Shown one piece after another: positions 1 through 6,838 of a stretch of 9,270 bases of DNA. A program made the translations under genes and the position numbers. Below the pieces are notes generated by a model. It searched no databases. It saw only the letters and a program-made list of their open reading frames with translations, and was not told the DNA's origin. This DNA comes from an uncultured Bacteroidota bacterium. Lineage in GTDB: Bacteria; Bacteroidota; Bacteroidia; Chitinophagales; Chitinophagaceae. Position 1 is the first letter of the stretch. The number at the start of each line of letters is the position of its first letter. The stretch is from assembly GCA_946479535.1 (NCBI GenBank), contig CAMLGP010000064.1, positions 1 through 9,270 of the forward strand, given 5' to 3'.

Positions 1-2
1 GC

Positions 3-86
3 AGAGATACAGGAATAAGATAATTACCTACCGTACCTAATACCACCGCACCGTACCATGTCACTTGATATTCCACCACTGCTGAA
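3..86 (+). pseudogene. Interrupted upstream part of the T9SS-sorted protein
   Basis: This segment continues, in the same frame, the open C-terminal part that starts at 87, but it is crossed by TAA at 21-23 and TGA at 66-68. The translation between the stops (RDTGIR, then LPTVPNTTAPYHVT, then YSTTAEL) reads like ordinary T9SS ectodomain sequence and joins smoothly to the downstream protein. The other two frames are also closed here (TAA at 16-18 in frame 1; TAA at 38-40 and TGA at 83-85 in frame 2), so one frameshift does not restore an open frame. I read it as a decayed or mis-sequenced part of a longer gene that begins before the window. A true non-coding segment is possible but less likely, because the 250-residue open part has no export signal. 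Confidence 0.5.
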
Positions 87-839
87 TTGGCAGTATGGGG
101 AGGAAGTGTTAGTACTTTAAAAATGCTGAAAGTAAAAGAAGGAGTAAATCTTGCAGGAGTGATATCTACTGCCAATGCCGTAATCGCCAATACAACTGTA
201 GATGATCAGCGCGCTACAAAAGGATACGCTGCGTTTACTTCCACTTTTACAGATGGGTTCTCGCAATTCATGCTGGTTTCACCCGCAACCACATTGCCGA
301 TTGAACTTCTGACTTTCGATGCAAAGGCTGCTAACCGCACCATTGTTCTGAACTGGAGCACAGCTCAGGAAGTAAACAATAAAGGCTTTGGAATAGAGCG
401 CAGTGAAGACGGAGTGAACTATAAGAATATTGGCTGGATCAATGGCCGGATCAATAGCCTGGAAAGGAGTGATTACAGCTATCCGGACAATTTCGTTCAA
501 CCCGGAGTTTCCTACTATTACCGCCTGCGCCAGACTGATCTGGACACCAGGGAAAAATTATCGGTGATCAGGCAGGCCAGGCTGGATAAGTCTGGAATGG
601 CTATCACCCTTAGCCCCAATCCTGCCAAAGGCAGGGTAAGTCTGTTTATTTCAGGAACTCGCCAGCTGGCAGATATAAGCCTTGTAAATGGAACCGGACA
701 GGTGGTCAGGACCTGGAAAAAGCTGAATGCTTCAGATCTTCCGGCTATTCTGGACGTAAGCGGACTGGCCGGCGGACTGTACCTGGTCAACATTAGCTTG
801 CCCGGAGAAAAAAGGGTGGAAAAGCTGCTGATAGAGTAG
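87..839 (+). CDS. C-terminal part of a T9SS-sorted surface or secreted protein (5'-truncated or broken)
   Basis: The open stretch encodes 250 residues from a formal TTG at 87; the first ATG in frame is at 123. Neither start gives a signal peptide, so this is the end of a longer protein rather than a complete one. Residues 1-65 look like the tail of a beta-rich ectodomain. Residues about 70-165 form a fibronectin-III-like module beginning LPIELLTFDAK, with LNWSTAQEVNNKGFGIERS and a YYYRLRQTD strand, a very common pre-sorting module in Bacteroidota. Residues about 170-250 are a type A T9SS C-terminal sorting domain: LSPNPAKG, then DISLVNGTGQVV, GGLYLV and the terminal KLLIE. Family knowledge says this domain takes proteins across the outer membrane and is usually removed by PorU. 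The substrate or adhesin role cannot be read. The stop is TAG at 837-839, 105 bp before atpA. Confidence 0.8.
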   Translation: MAVWGGSVSTLKMLKVKEGVNLAGVISTANAVIANTTVDDQRATKGYAAFTSTFTDGFSQFMLVSPATTLPIELLTFDAKAANRTIVLNWSTAQEVNNKGFGIERSEDGVNYKNIGWINGRINSLERSDYSYPDNFVQPGVSYYYRLRQTDLDTREKLSVIRQARLDKSGMAITLSPNPAKGRVSLFISGTRQLADISLVNGTGQVVRTWKKLNASDLPAILDVSGLAGGLYLVNISLPGEKRVEKLLIE

Positions 840-859
840 GCCATATTTCCCATATTTTC

Positions 860-891
860 TTTGTTTGTCAGGGGCTGTTATCCTACTTTTG
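860..891 (+). promoter_or_regulatory. Candidate Bacteroidota-type promoter of atpA
   Basis: TACTTTTG at 884-891 fits the Bacteroidota -7 consensus TAnnTTTG exactly. TTTG at 860-863 lies 20 nt upstream, in the usual range for the -33 element; a second TTTG at 864-867 gives a 16-nt spacer. The predicted start of transcription is around 897-900, giving a leader of about 45 nt before the ATG at 945. Position between a finished upstream gene and atpA supports the call. It rests on consensus matching only. Confidence 0.55.
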
Positions 892-931
892 CACCCTGAA
901 AAAACGAGTGGAAACTCTCTGAGATAACAGC
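874..931. repeat. Perfect 9-bp inverted repeat spanning the atpA promoter
   Basis: GCTGTTATC at 874-882 and GATAACAGC at 923-931 are exact reverse complements, 40 nt apart. They flank the candidate -7 box and the predicted start of transcription. Between them GAGT-GGAA-ACTC (906-917) can form a small GNRA-capped hairpin in the leader. If the start lies near 898 the left arm is not transcribed, so the repeat would act as a DNA site, such as paired operator half-sites, rather than as an RNA stem. Chance occurrence is possible. Confidence 0.4.
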
Positions 932-944
932 ATAAAACTTTACT

Positions 945-2525
945 ATGGCAGATATTAAGCCGGATGAAATAAGTGCGATACTGCGCCAGCAGTTGAGCAA
1001 CTTTAACGCCAGTGCGGACCTGGAAGAAATTGGTACGGTACTTCAGGTAGGTGACGGGATTGCCCGCGTATATGGCCTTGGAAATGTTAGATATGGTGAA
1101 CTGGTGGAATTTGAAAACGGGGTACGTGCCATCGCTCTGAACCTGGAGGAAGATAATGTGGGTGTGGTATTGATGGGTGAGACCGGTGATATCCAGGAAG
1201 GAGCCAAAGTACGCCGTACCGGCCAGATCGCTTCCATTAAAGTGGGGGAAGGTATGGTAGGCAGGGTAGTGAATACACTCGGTGAGCCTATTGATGGAAA
1301 AGGTCCCATCAAAGGTGAACGTTATGAAATGCCACTGGAAAGGAAAGCTCCCGGAGTTATCTATCGTGAGCCGGTAAAAGAACCACTGCAGACCGGTATT
1401 AAGGCCATCGATGCCATGATCCCGATCGGCCGCGGACAGCGTGAATTGATCATCGGTGACCGCCAGACTGGTAAGACCGCTATTGCCATTGATACCATCA
1501 TCAATCAGAAAGAATTCTTTAAAGCCGGCAAACCGGTTTATTGTATATATGTTGCTATCGGTCAGAAAGCATCTACCATTGCAGGTGTAATGAAGACCTT
1601 GCAGGATGCAGGTGCGCTGGAGTATTCCATCATAGTTGCCGCTTCTGCATCTGACCCCGCTCCTCTGCAGTTCTATGCTCCATTTGCCGGGGCAGCTATT
1701 GGTGAATTCTTCCGTGATACCGGACGTCCTGCACTGATCATCTATGATGATCTTTCAAAACAGGCGGTAGCTTATCGTGAAGTATCATTGTTGCTTCGTC
1801 GCCCTCCAGGCCGTGAAGCTTATCCTGGTGACGTATTCTATCTGCACAGCCGTTTGCTGGAAAGAGCTGCCAAAGTTATCAATGATGATAACGTGGCAAA
1901 GAACATGAATGATGTTCCAGACAGCATTAAGCATCTGATCAAAGGCGGTGGTTCATTAACTGCATTGCCTATTATTGAAACACAGGCCGGTGACGTATCA
2001 GCTTATATACCTACTAACGTAATTTCTATTACAGACGGACAAATCTTCCTGGAGGGTAATCTCTTCAACGCTGGTATCCGTCCTGCCATTAACGTGGGTA
2101 TTTCTGTAAGCCGTGTAGGTGGTAATGCGCAGATCAAATCCATGAAGAAAGTGGCAGGTACACTTAAATTGGACCAGGCGCTTTATCGTGAGATGGAAGC
2201 CTTCTCCAAATTCGGTGGTGACCTGGATGCTGCTACCAAAAATGTAATTGATAAAGGAGCCCGTAATGTGGAGATCCTGAAACAACCTCAATACTCACCT
2301 TTTGCGGTTGAAAAGCAGGTTGCCATCATTTATCTTGGTACAAATGGATTGATCAGGGATGTACCGGTAAATAAGGTTAAGGAGTTTGAAGAGCATTTCC
2401 TGCTGGAAATGGAAAACAAGCTGCCTGATGTAATGGCTGAATTCAAAAAAGGTAATCTGCCTGAAGATGGTCTGAAGAAAATGGTGGAGCTTGCAAATGG
2501 CTTAATCCCTCAGTACAAGAAGTAA
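945..2525 (+). CDS. atpA: F1 ATP synthase subunit alpha
   Basis: The product is the non-catalytic nucleotide-binding alpha subunit of the F1 headpiece, alternating with beta in the alpha3beta3 ring and contributing to the catalytic interfaces. It is 526 residues, against 513 in E. coli. The beta-barrel domain covers about residues 1-95 ([15 protein letters not shown]). The Walker A motif GDRQTGKT is at 171-178 and the Walker B strand LIIYDDL at 264-270. The family signature [20 protein letters not shown] is at 287-306, and the arginine finger in SVSRVGG corresponds to R390. The extra length lies mainly between about 311 and 337 (from [10 protein letters not shown] onward), a loop short in E. 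coli and, as I recall, longer in Bacteroidota. The ATG at 945 gives the usual N-terminus. The gene stands alone: no atpH precedes it and no atpG follows, although these are its usual neighbours. It has its own candidate promoter and terminator. All key residues are present. Confidence 0.99.
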   Translation: MADIKPDEISAILRQQLSNFNASADLEEIGTVLQVGDGIARVYGLGNVRYGELVEFENGVRAIALNLEEDNVGVVLMGETGDIQEGAKVRRTGQIASIKVGEGMVGRVVNTLGEPIDGKGPIKGERYEMPLERKAPGVIYREPVKEPLQTGIKAIDAMIPIGRGQRELIIGDRQTGKTAIAIDTIINQKEFFKAGKPVYCIYVAIGQKASTIAGVMKTLQDAGALEYSIIVAASASDPAPLQFYAPFAGAAIGEFFRDTGRPALIIYDDLSKQAVAYREVSLLLRRPPGREAYPGDVFYLHSRLLERAAKVINDDNVAKNMNDVPDSIKHLIKGGGSLTALPIIETQAGDVSAYIPTNVISITDGQIFLEGNLFNAGIRPAINVGISVSRVGGNAQIKSMKKVAGTLKLDQALYREMEAFSKFGGDLDAATKNVIDKGARNVEILKQPQYSPFAVEKQVAIIYLGTNGLIRDVPVNKVKEFEEHFLLEMENKLPDVMAEFKKGNLPEDGLKKMVELANGLIPQYKK

Positions 2526-2545
2526 AAGATCAATTTAAATAGTTG

Positions 2546-2576
2546 AAGCCTGTTACGTAAGTGACAGGCTTTTTTT
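2546..2576 (+). terminator. Rho-independent terminator of atpA
   Basis: An 11-bp stem (AAGCCTGTTAC, 2546-2556, with GTGACAGGCTT, 2561-2571, containing one T-G wobble) closes a GTAA tetraloop of the GNRA type. A run of seven T residues (2570-2576) overlaps the foot of the stem. It begins 20 nt after the atpA stop codon, so atpA is probably transcribed as a single gene. Confidence 0.92.
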
Positions 2577-2797
2577 ATTGGTTAAAGGACTAACAACTAT
2601 TAGCTAATAACTAATCACTTATACAACTAAGTAAAAACTACTAAACTATTCGGAAACTTTAATGCTTTAAATATCAATTGACTATTCTTTGAAAAGACCC
2701 TCAATAGTAAAACTACCTAGTAGAGACAAGGAAGTCCTACTACTTTTATTGCGTTATCCGTATTAGTGAATATACCTGATCGTAAATCTGATCCCAA
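2577..2797. other. AT-rich intergenic spacer with two small palindromic structures
   Basis: This 221-bp spacer separates atpA from the SdrD-like gene. I see no credible small coding frame and no RNA gene. It contains a perfect 12-bp palindrome, TATTAGCTAATA (2598-2609), among related AACTA/TAACTAA words. It also contains a hairpin at 2718-2742 (TAGTAGaGAC, AAGGAA loop, GTCCTACTA: nine pairs and one bulged A) followed by CTTTTATT. TACTTTTA at 2741-2748 matches the Bacteroidota -7 box except at the last base, but I found no well-spaced -33 partner, so no promoter is called. Confidence 0.5.
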
Positions 2798-3199
2798 GTG
2801 AAAACTCTATTACAAAATACCATTCGGTTGACTTTAACTGCAACTGCATTGGTTTCCCTCCTTGAAACTCAGGCACAAATATCTGGTGCCGTTTTCAGAG
2901 ATATAAATAATGATGGTGTTCGTCAGACAACCAACCCAATTGAACCCTGGGAATATGGGGTTACTGTCAATGCGTATAACAATGCCAACATATTAATTGG
3001 AACAACCACTACAAACGCCAGTGGGGTTTATTCATTTAGTGCTGCGCAGGCGCCTTCTGGTTTAGCTGTTCGACTTGAATTTGTTCTTTCATCTGGAGAT
3101 CAGCCTTCAAAAAGGATGGCTTCCAACCGTAGCAATATTCAGTTTGTTGTGGCTGGAGCAGCAGCAGTTAATATCAACTTTGCCATCGCTTCCAAATAA
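2798..3199 (+). CDS. N-terminal part (signal peptide and SdrD-B-like domain) of a split T9SS surface protein
   Basis: This open part encodes 133 residues. GTG at 2798 is chosen because an in-frame TGA at 2789-2791 excludes anything further upstream and because it gives a proper export signal: MKTLLQNTIR, then a hydrophobic stretch LTLTATALVSLL, with likely signal peptidase I cleavage after TQA (residue 26). From about residue 28 the sequence matches the SdrD-B/Cna-B-like immunoglobulin fold, with ISGAVFRDINNDG carrying a DxNxDG metal-binding-like loop, then GTTTTNASGVYSF. It stops at TAA 3197-3199, yet the same frame continues open for more than 2,600 nt with matching sequence. It therefore looks like the first 13% of one protein of about 1,007 residues. 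On its own it would be a small exported domain without a sorting signal. Confidence 0.8.
   Translation: MKTLLQNTIRLTLTATALVSLLETQAQISGAVFRDINNDGVRQTTNPIEPWEYGVTVNAYNNANILIGTTTTNASGVYSFSAAQAPSGLAVRLEFVLSSGDQPSKRMASNRSNIQFVVAGAAAVNINFAIASK
3197..3199 (+). other. In-frame TAA interrupting the SdrD-like gene
   Basis: Frame 2798 has one stop (TAA) here, after ...NFAIASK, and then stays open to 5819. The codons right after it (3200-3307, reading LYSNNSNPWVATSSYTNGD and on) look like normal coding sequence and lead directly into the downstream part. Because the frame is the same on both sides, this is a point nonsense change, a paired error or a recoding site, not a simple frameshift. Confidence 0.85.
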
Positions 3200-3307
3200 T
3201 TATATTCCAACAATAGTAATCCCTGGGTAGCTACTTCATCCTATACCAACGGTGATGCAACCGCCACAGGTTCTACAAATGCAGCTGGAGATTATGATAA
3301 TGTACAT

Positions 3308-5821
3308 GTGTTTCCTTATGACTTTTCAAATGATGGAGGAACTACACGCCGTACAAAAAACCTATACACAGGCGCCGTTTTCGGATTAGCCTGGCAAAAG
3401 GAGTCAAGAACTCTTTTCATGTCTGCTTACCTGAAAAGACACTCAGGTTTTGGACCAAATGGGATCGGTGCCATCTATCAAACCCAGATCAACAGCGCGG
3501 GTGTTCCATCCAACCCCACCTTATTAGTAGATGTAACAACTATAGGTCTCAATGTAGGAGCTGATCCGAGTTCTGTTGAACTTCCGGCTTATGCAAGCAC
3601 ACCTAATCCAGATGTTGGCGTGGTTGCCGAAATTGGTAAAAGAGGTATTGGAAGCATTGAACTGAGCAATGATGGAAGGGAATTGTATATCGTGAACATG
3701 TATGAAAAGAAGCTGCAAAGGATCAATATTGGTAATCCTATAAAGTCTTCATTCAGTGCTGCTGATGTTACTGGCAGCTGGTTAATTCCTGATCCCAATA
3801 TTGCCGGGACCAATTTCCACCCGATGGCTCTTAAAATGAAAAACAACAAATTCTATATTGGTGGAATTTGCACAAAAGAAACAACTACAGCTCATAATAT
3901 TGCTGATACAGCTAATTTGCGTGGGATCGTGTATGAATTTGATCCTGCAACTACAGTTTTTAAAGAAGTGTTGCGTTTTCCGCTTACTCACCGCAGAGGG
4001 TTTACCAATGCTGATTACAGGTATGAATACAGGAATAATTTCTGGAGTGCCTGGCAAAATAGTGGAGATATCTCCATTAGTGGACCCATCCGTACCGGGC
4101 TGATCGGTGCACAGTCAGGAAGCAACGCTACAGGTGTATATTACGCACAACCCCTTTTCAGTGCAATTGAATTTGATGCCGATGGATCAATGATCATTGG
4201 TATCAGGGACCGTTTCGGTGACCAGGGGGGATACGCAAATCTTTTTGAGACCGGAAATGAGCCTGGTGAAAAATACAGGGTTCTTAGTTCGGGTGAGGTT
4301 TTACGTGCCGGCAAGAACGGCGGCGTATGGGTATTTGAAAATGCAGGTAGTGTAACTACCAATGGAGTTACTACTACTACACCCGGAATGACTGATAATA
4401 ATCCATTAATGCTTGGATCGTTTCCATTGCGTCTGCTTACTCCATGGGGCGGTAATTTTGGTCCGGGCGGAGGGTATTATTATTATAATTTCAATTTCTC
4501 ACTTACAAATGTACCTGCTCCTTTTAATGCCGTTGCAAGCTATACTGATCACTACCTTAAATCAAATGGCGGATTAGCTTATCTGCCAGGATACAATGAA
4601 GTAATTACTACTGCCATTGACCCAATGAACCATGCTTACGCCAATGGTGTAATCAAGAATGTGAACCAGGGTTCCAATGCAGGTAATATGGCTGCACGGA
4701 TGGAATTATTTGCCAGTGCAACCAATGATCCTGCCCGTAGTGGTAAGGCCGCTGCACTGGGTGATGTGGAAATTCTGCTGGATGCTGCCGCTATGGAAAT
4801 CGGTAACCGTGTATGGGCTGATGCCAACGGAAATGGAATACAGGATGCTACAGAAACCGGAATTGCAGGCGTAACTGTTGTGCTCAGAAGCCCTGGCGCA
4901 GATGGCATTTATGGAAATGGTGATGATCAGACCTGGAGCGTGGTAACAGATGCATATGGTAGCTATTATTTTGATGCTGCTATTGTAAATGATAATCGCC
5001 GTCCTTCTTCATGGTTAGGTATCAGCTCTACTAACTCTGGAATCCTTCCAGGCTTTGAATACAGGGTAGAGATCGATAAAACACAAACCGCGCTGACTCC
5101 CTACTATTATGTTTCAGGTATCAATCCATCTGCCAGCAAATCTGTGAACAGTGATGGTGCACAGGTTGGAAATCTGGTCCAGTATGTAGTAAATCCGGGC
5201 GGTTCTACTGCAGCTGGTAGCATTTTTGAAAATGATTATAATATTGACTTTGGATTTGTTCAGGCTGTATTATCTGTTCAGCAGCTTGATCTGAAAGCCA
5301 TCATGGATAAAGATCAGACTGTTCATATCAACTGGATCACAACAGGTGAATCCGGCGTTAAACAATACCAGGTTGAACGCAGCATTGATGGAAAGAACTG
5401 GACGTCCATCGGCTCATTAAAATCCAAAGGAGATGGAAATTTCAGCTATGATAAAGATGATAACATAGCTTCTCTTGCAAGCCTCGTTGCCTATTATAGA
5501 ATTCGTACAGAGGACCAGAGTGGAGCTTATAAGTACTCTACTATTGTTAAAATAAACCTTGAAAGAGGTATCAGCGTGGTTGCCATGCCTAATCCTTTCA
5601 GCAATTACATTAGTCTGCAGGTAAATACTACCAAACGTACTGATGCTACTATCCGTGTATTCAATGTATCCGGACAAATTGTTATATCAAAAGGTATGAT
5701 CCTGGAAAAGGGAATGAACAGCATAGTGGTAAATGATTTGCAGCAGTTGTCGGCAGGAACTTATATACTGGATGTACAGACGGGTGAAAGTTCCATGTTG
5801 CAAAAAGTTCTTAAACGATAG
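3308..5821 (+). CDS. C-terminal part (propeller-like, SdrD-B-like, FN3-like and T9SS sorting domains) of the split surface protein
   Basis: The formal start is GTG at 3308, but coding sequence in this frame runs from 3200 and joins the part beginning at 2798 apart from one TAA. There is no signal peptide here, so independent export is unlikely. The first ~490 residues look like a large repeat or propeller-like region: LAWQKESRTLFMSAYLKRHS, then a GIGSIELSNDGRELYIVN blade-like strand and a YEFDPATTVF strand. A second SdrD-B-like domain starts about residue 497 (nt 4796) with IGNRVWADANGNGIQDATE. An FN3-like module (VHINWITTGESGVKQYQVER) follows around nt 5275-5570. A type A T9SS sorting domain ends the protein (VVAMPNPFSNYISLQV, then VFNVSGQIV, SAGTYILDVQTG, LQKVLKR). 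The intact protein would be a cell-surface or secreted adhesin-like protein. The ligand is unknown. Confidence 0.85.
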   Translation: MFPYDFSNDGGTTRRTKNLYTGAVFGLAWQKESRTLFMSAYLKRHSGFGPNGIGAIYQTQINSAGVPSNPTLLVDVTTIGLNVGADPSSVELPAYASTPNPDVGVVAEIGKRGIGSIELSNDGRELYIVNMYEKKLQRINIGNPIKSSFSAADVTGSWLIPDPNIAGTNFHPMALKMKNNKFYIGGICTKETTTAHNIADTANLRGIVYEFDPATTVFKEVLRFPLTHRRGFTNADYRYEYRNNFWSAWQNSGDISISGPIRTGLIGAQSGSNATGVYYAQPLFSAIEFDADGSMIIGIRDRFGDQGGYANLFETGNEPGEKYRVLSSGEVLRAGKNGGVWVFENAGSVTTNGVTTTTPGMTDNNPLMLGSFPLRLLTPWGGNFGPGGGYYYYNFNFSLTNVPAPFNAVASYTDHYLKSNGGLAYLPGYNEVITTAIDPMNHAYANGVIKNVNQGSNAGNMAARMELFASATNDPARSGKAAALGDVEILLDAAAMEIGNRVWADANGNGIQDATETGIAGVTVVLRSPGADGIYGNGDDQTWSVVTDAYGSYYFDAAIVNDNRRPSSWLGISSTNSGILPGFEYRVEIDKTQTALTPYYYVSGINPSASKSVNSDGAQVGNLVQYVVNPGGSTAAGSIFENDYNIDFGFVQAVLSVQQLDLKAIMDKDQTVHINWITTGESGVKQYQVERSIDGKNWTSIGSLKSKGDGNFSYDKDDNIASLASLVAYYRIRTEDQSGAYKYSTIVKINLERGISVVAMPNPFSNYISLQVNTTKRTDATIRVFNVSGQIVISKGMILEKGMNSIVVNDLQQLSAGTYILDVQTGESSMLQKVLKR

Positions 5822-5863
5822 AACATAAAACAGATTAAAGATTCAGATTTTGCATATACCTAA

Positions 5864-5940
5864 ACCAAACAGTCCCGGCAGCAGTGCCGGGATTTTTATT
5901 TTCCCGATAGCTATCGGGATACCGCGGCCCACTGTTTGGT
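5864..5940. repeat. Nested inverted-repeat block between convergent genes
   Basis: A perfect 10-bp inverted repeat, ACCAAACAGT (5864-5873) with ACTGTTTGGT (5931-5940), encloses three further palindromes: the hairpin TCCCGGCA-GCAG-TGCCGGGA (5873-5892), the 18-bp palindrome TCCCGATAGCTATCGGGA (5902-5919), and CCGCGG (5922-5927). Folded RNA from either strand could form a multi-arm structure of 77 nt. The right half lies inside the minus-strand gene, whose TAG stop (5911-5913) sits in the 18-bp palindrome. I see no flanking target-site duplication. It could be a bidirectional transcription end, a repeated extragenic palindrome, or both. Confidence 0.7.
5873..5902 (+). terminator. Rho-independent terminator of the SdrD-like gene
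   Basis: A perfect 8-bp GC-rich stem (TCCCGGCA, 5873-5880; TGCCGGGA, 5885-5892) closes a GCAG loop and is followed by TTTTTATTTT. It lies 51 nt after the TAG at 5819-5821. On the minus strand the same stem is not followed by a T tract, so it is a clear terminator for the plus strand only. Confidence 0.85.
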
Positions 5941-6837
5941 ATTGGAATCATAATTAAAATAATAAACGGATTCCTGTTTCTCTGTAGCAGCTGTAAGGTT
6001 GTAATTGAATTCAATTCCAAAAACCTGTAAAACACCTGTATTGTCAAACCGGATCCTGCGGGCCTTATCATCACCTCTTGGACCCATCATATCCAGTGAG
6101 ATTTCCTTTTTCAGTTCACCATTGAATTTACCATTGCCCTGAAGACCTATGGAATAGATGAATGGCTGACGGCTGCTTCCGATATATAATCTTCTTTCTC
6201 CCGTTACCCCGCCTGTACAAAGCCCCATAGCATCGATACCTTCCAGTTTGTCTTCAATTGACCCATTATCAGGATTAATGATATAGATAACTCCTCTTTC
6301 ATGTTTCCTGTCTGAACCCGCAACGGAACTCGCGAATAATAATCGCGAGTCGCAGTCATAATAGATCCCCAATAAACCATAAGGGTTATCATGCGTGATA
6401 CTGTCTGGCAGGGGTAGAGAAATCAGGGGTTTCATTTCGGCTGTTTGTCCATCAACCTTAAGAACAGTATTTTGCTTCTCAATTGGATTATCCAGTACAT
6501 TAATTACAGGTACGGGGGCTGCATACGTGTTGCCTTTTTCATCAGTTGCTATTGGCCCAAGCCAGCCATATTTGCTCCAGGAAGGATGCTGCCATGTTTT
6601 CCCAATGGAAACCCTTCCATTTTCCTGGTTATATTCAACCAGCACAAGTCCTTTGATCTTCTTTTCTGATGTAGATAATACTGCCGCATGCCTGTTCAAT
6701 CCTGTCTTGCCAAGATAATAGGGTTGTGCCAGGCAGGGAGTGGTACCGATAGAGGTAATATCAGTTTGTTTCTTTTGTTGCGTACAGGATGCCAGAAGTA
6801 TCGCCGCAGTTAATAATATGATATGGCTGGTCTTCAT
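5911..6837 (-). CDS. Propeller-like periplasmic or outer-membrane lipoprotein, function unknown
   Basis: The product has 308 residues from the ATG at 6837. That start gives a clean lipoprotein signal, MKTSHIILLTAAILLASC, with lipobox LASC and lipidated Cys18. A TTG at 6855 would add six residues and overlap the gene before it. The rest has recurring beta-hairpin units of the NHL/SMP-30 or YVTN propeller style: GWLGPIATDEKGNTYAAP (about 92-109), LLGIYYDCDSRLLFASS (about 155-171), GVIYIINPDNGSI (about 182-194), RRLYIGSSRQPFIYSIGL (about 215-232) and a closing strand with VYYFNYDSNTKQW. No catalytic motif is recognised and the family is not identified. The ATG follows the CAO-like gene's stop by one nucleotide (TAAcATG), so the two are almost certainly co-transcribed and probably translationally coupled. 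The last codons and TAG lie inside a palindrome. A role as partner or substrate-presenting subunit of the CAO-like protein is conjecture. Confidence 0.75.
   Translation of the reverse strand: MKTSHIILLTAAILLASCTQQKKQTDITSIGTTPCLAQPYYLGKTGLNRHAAVLSTSEKKIKGLVLVEYNQENGRVSIGKTWQHPSWSKYGWLGPIATDEKGNTYAAPVPVINVLDNPIEKQNTVLKVDGQTAEMKPLISLPLPDSITHDNPYGLLGIYYDCDSRLLFASSVAGSDRKHERGVIYIINPDNGSIEDKLEGIDAMGLCTGGVTGERRLYIGSSRQPFIYSIGLQGNGKFNGELKKEISLDMMGPRGDDKARRIRFDNTGVLQVFGIEFNYNLTAATEKQESVYYFNYDSNTKQWAAVSR
6328..6350. repeat. Intragenic 8-bp hairpin
   Basis: ACTCGCGA (6328-6335) and TCGCGAGT (6343-6350) are perfect reverse complements around a 7-nt AT-only loop. The hairpin lies inside the lipoprotein gene, over codons for DSRLLFASS. 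It has no T tract and is probably just a strong local mRNA structure. Confidence 0.4.
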
Positions 6838-6838
6838 G

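Noticed and set aside
87..839. A complete stand-alone 250-residue gene starting at TTG 87
   Set aside because: No signal peptide at either possible start although the protein ends in a T9SS sorting domain, and coding-like sequence continues upstream in frame through two stops.
840..944. A small RNA or short peptide gene between the T9SS fragment and atpA
   Set aside because: The 105-bp gap is accounted for by a promoter-like region and a short leader; no convincing frame or terminator is present.
1..5821. Alternative genetic code or stop readthrough explaining the in-frame TAA and TGA codons
   Set aside because: atpA and two minus-strand genes end normally at TAA, and the broken frames involve both TAA and TGA with no visible recoding structure.
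5864..5940. tRNA or tRNA-like gene suggested by a 77-nt multi-arm fold
   Set aside because: The outer stem is 10 bp, there is no T-loop or anticodon-arm consensus, one hairpin is a normal terminator and the other is a loopless palindrome.
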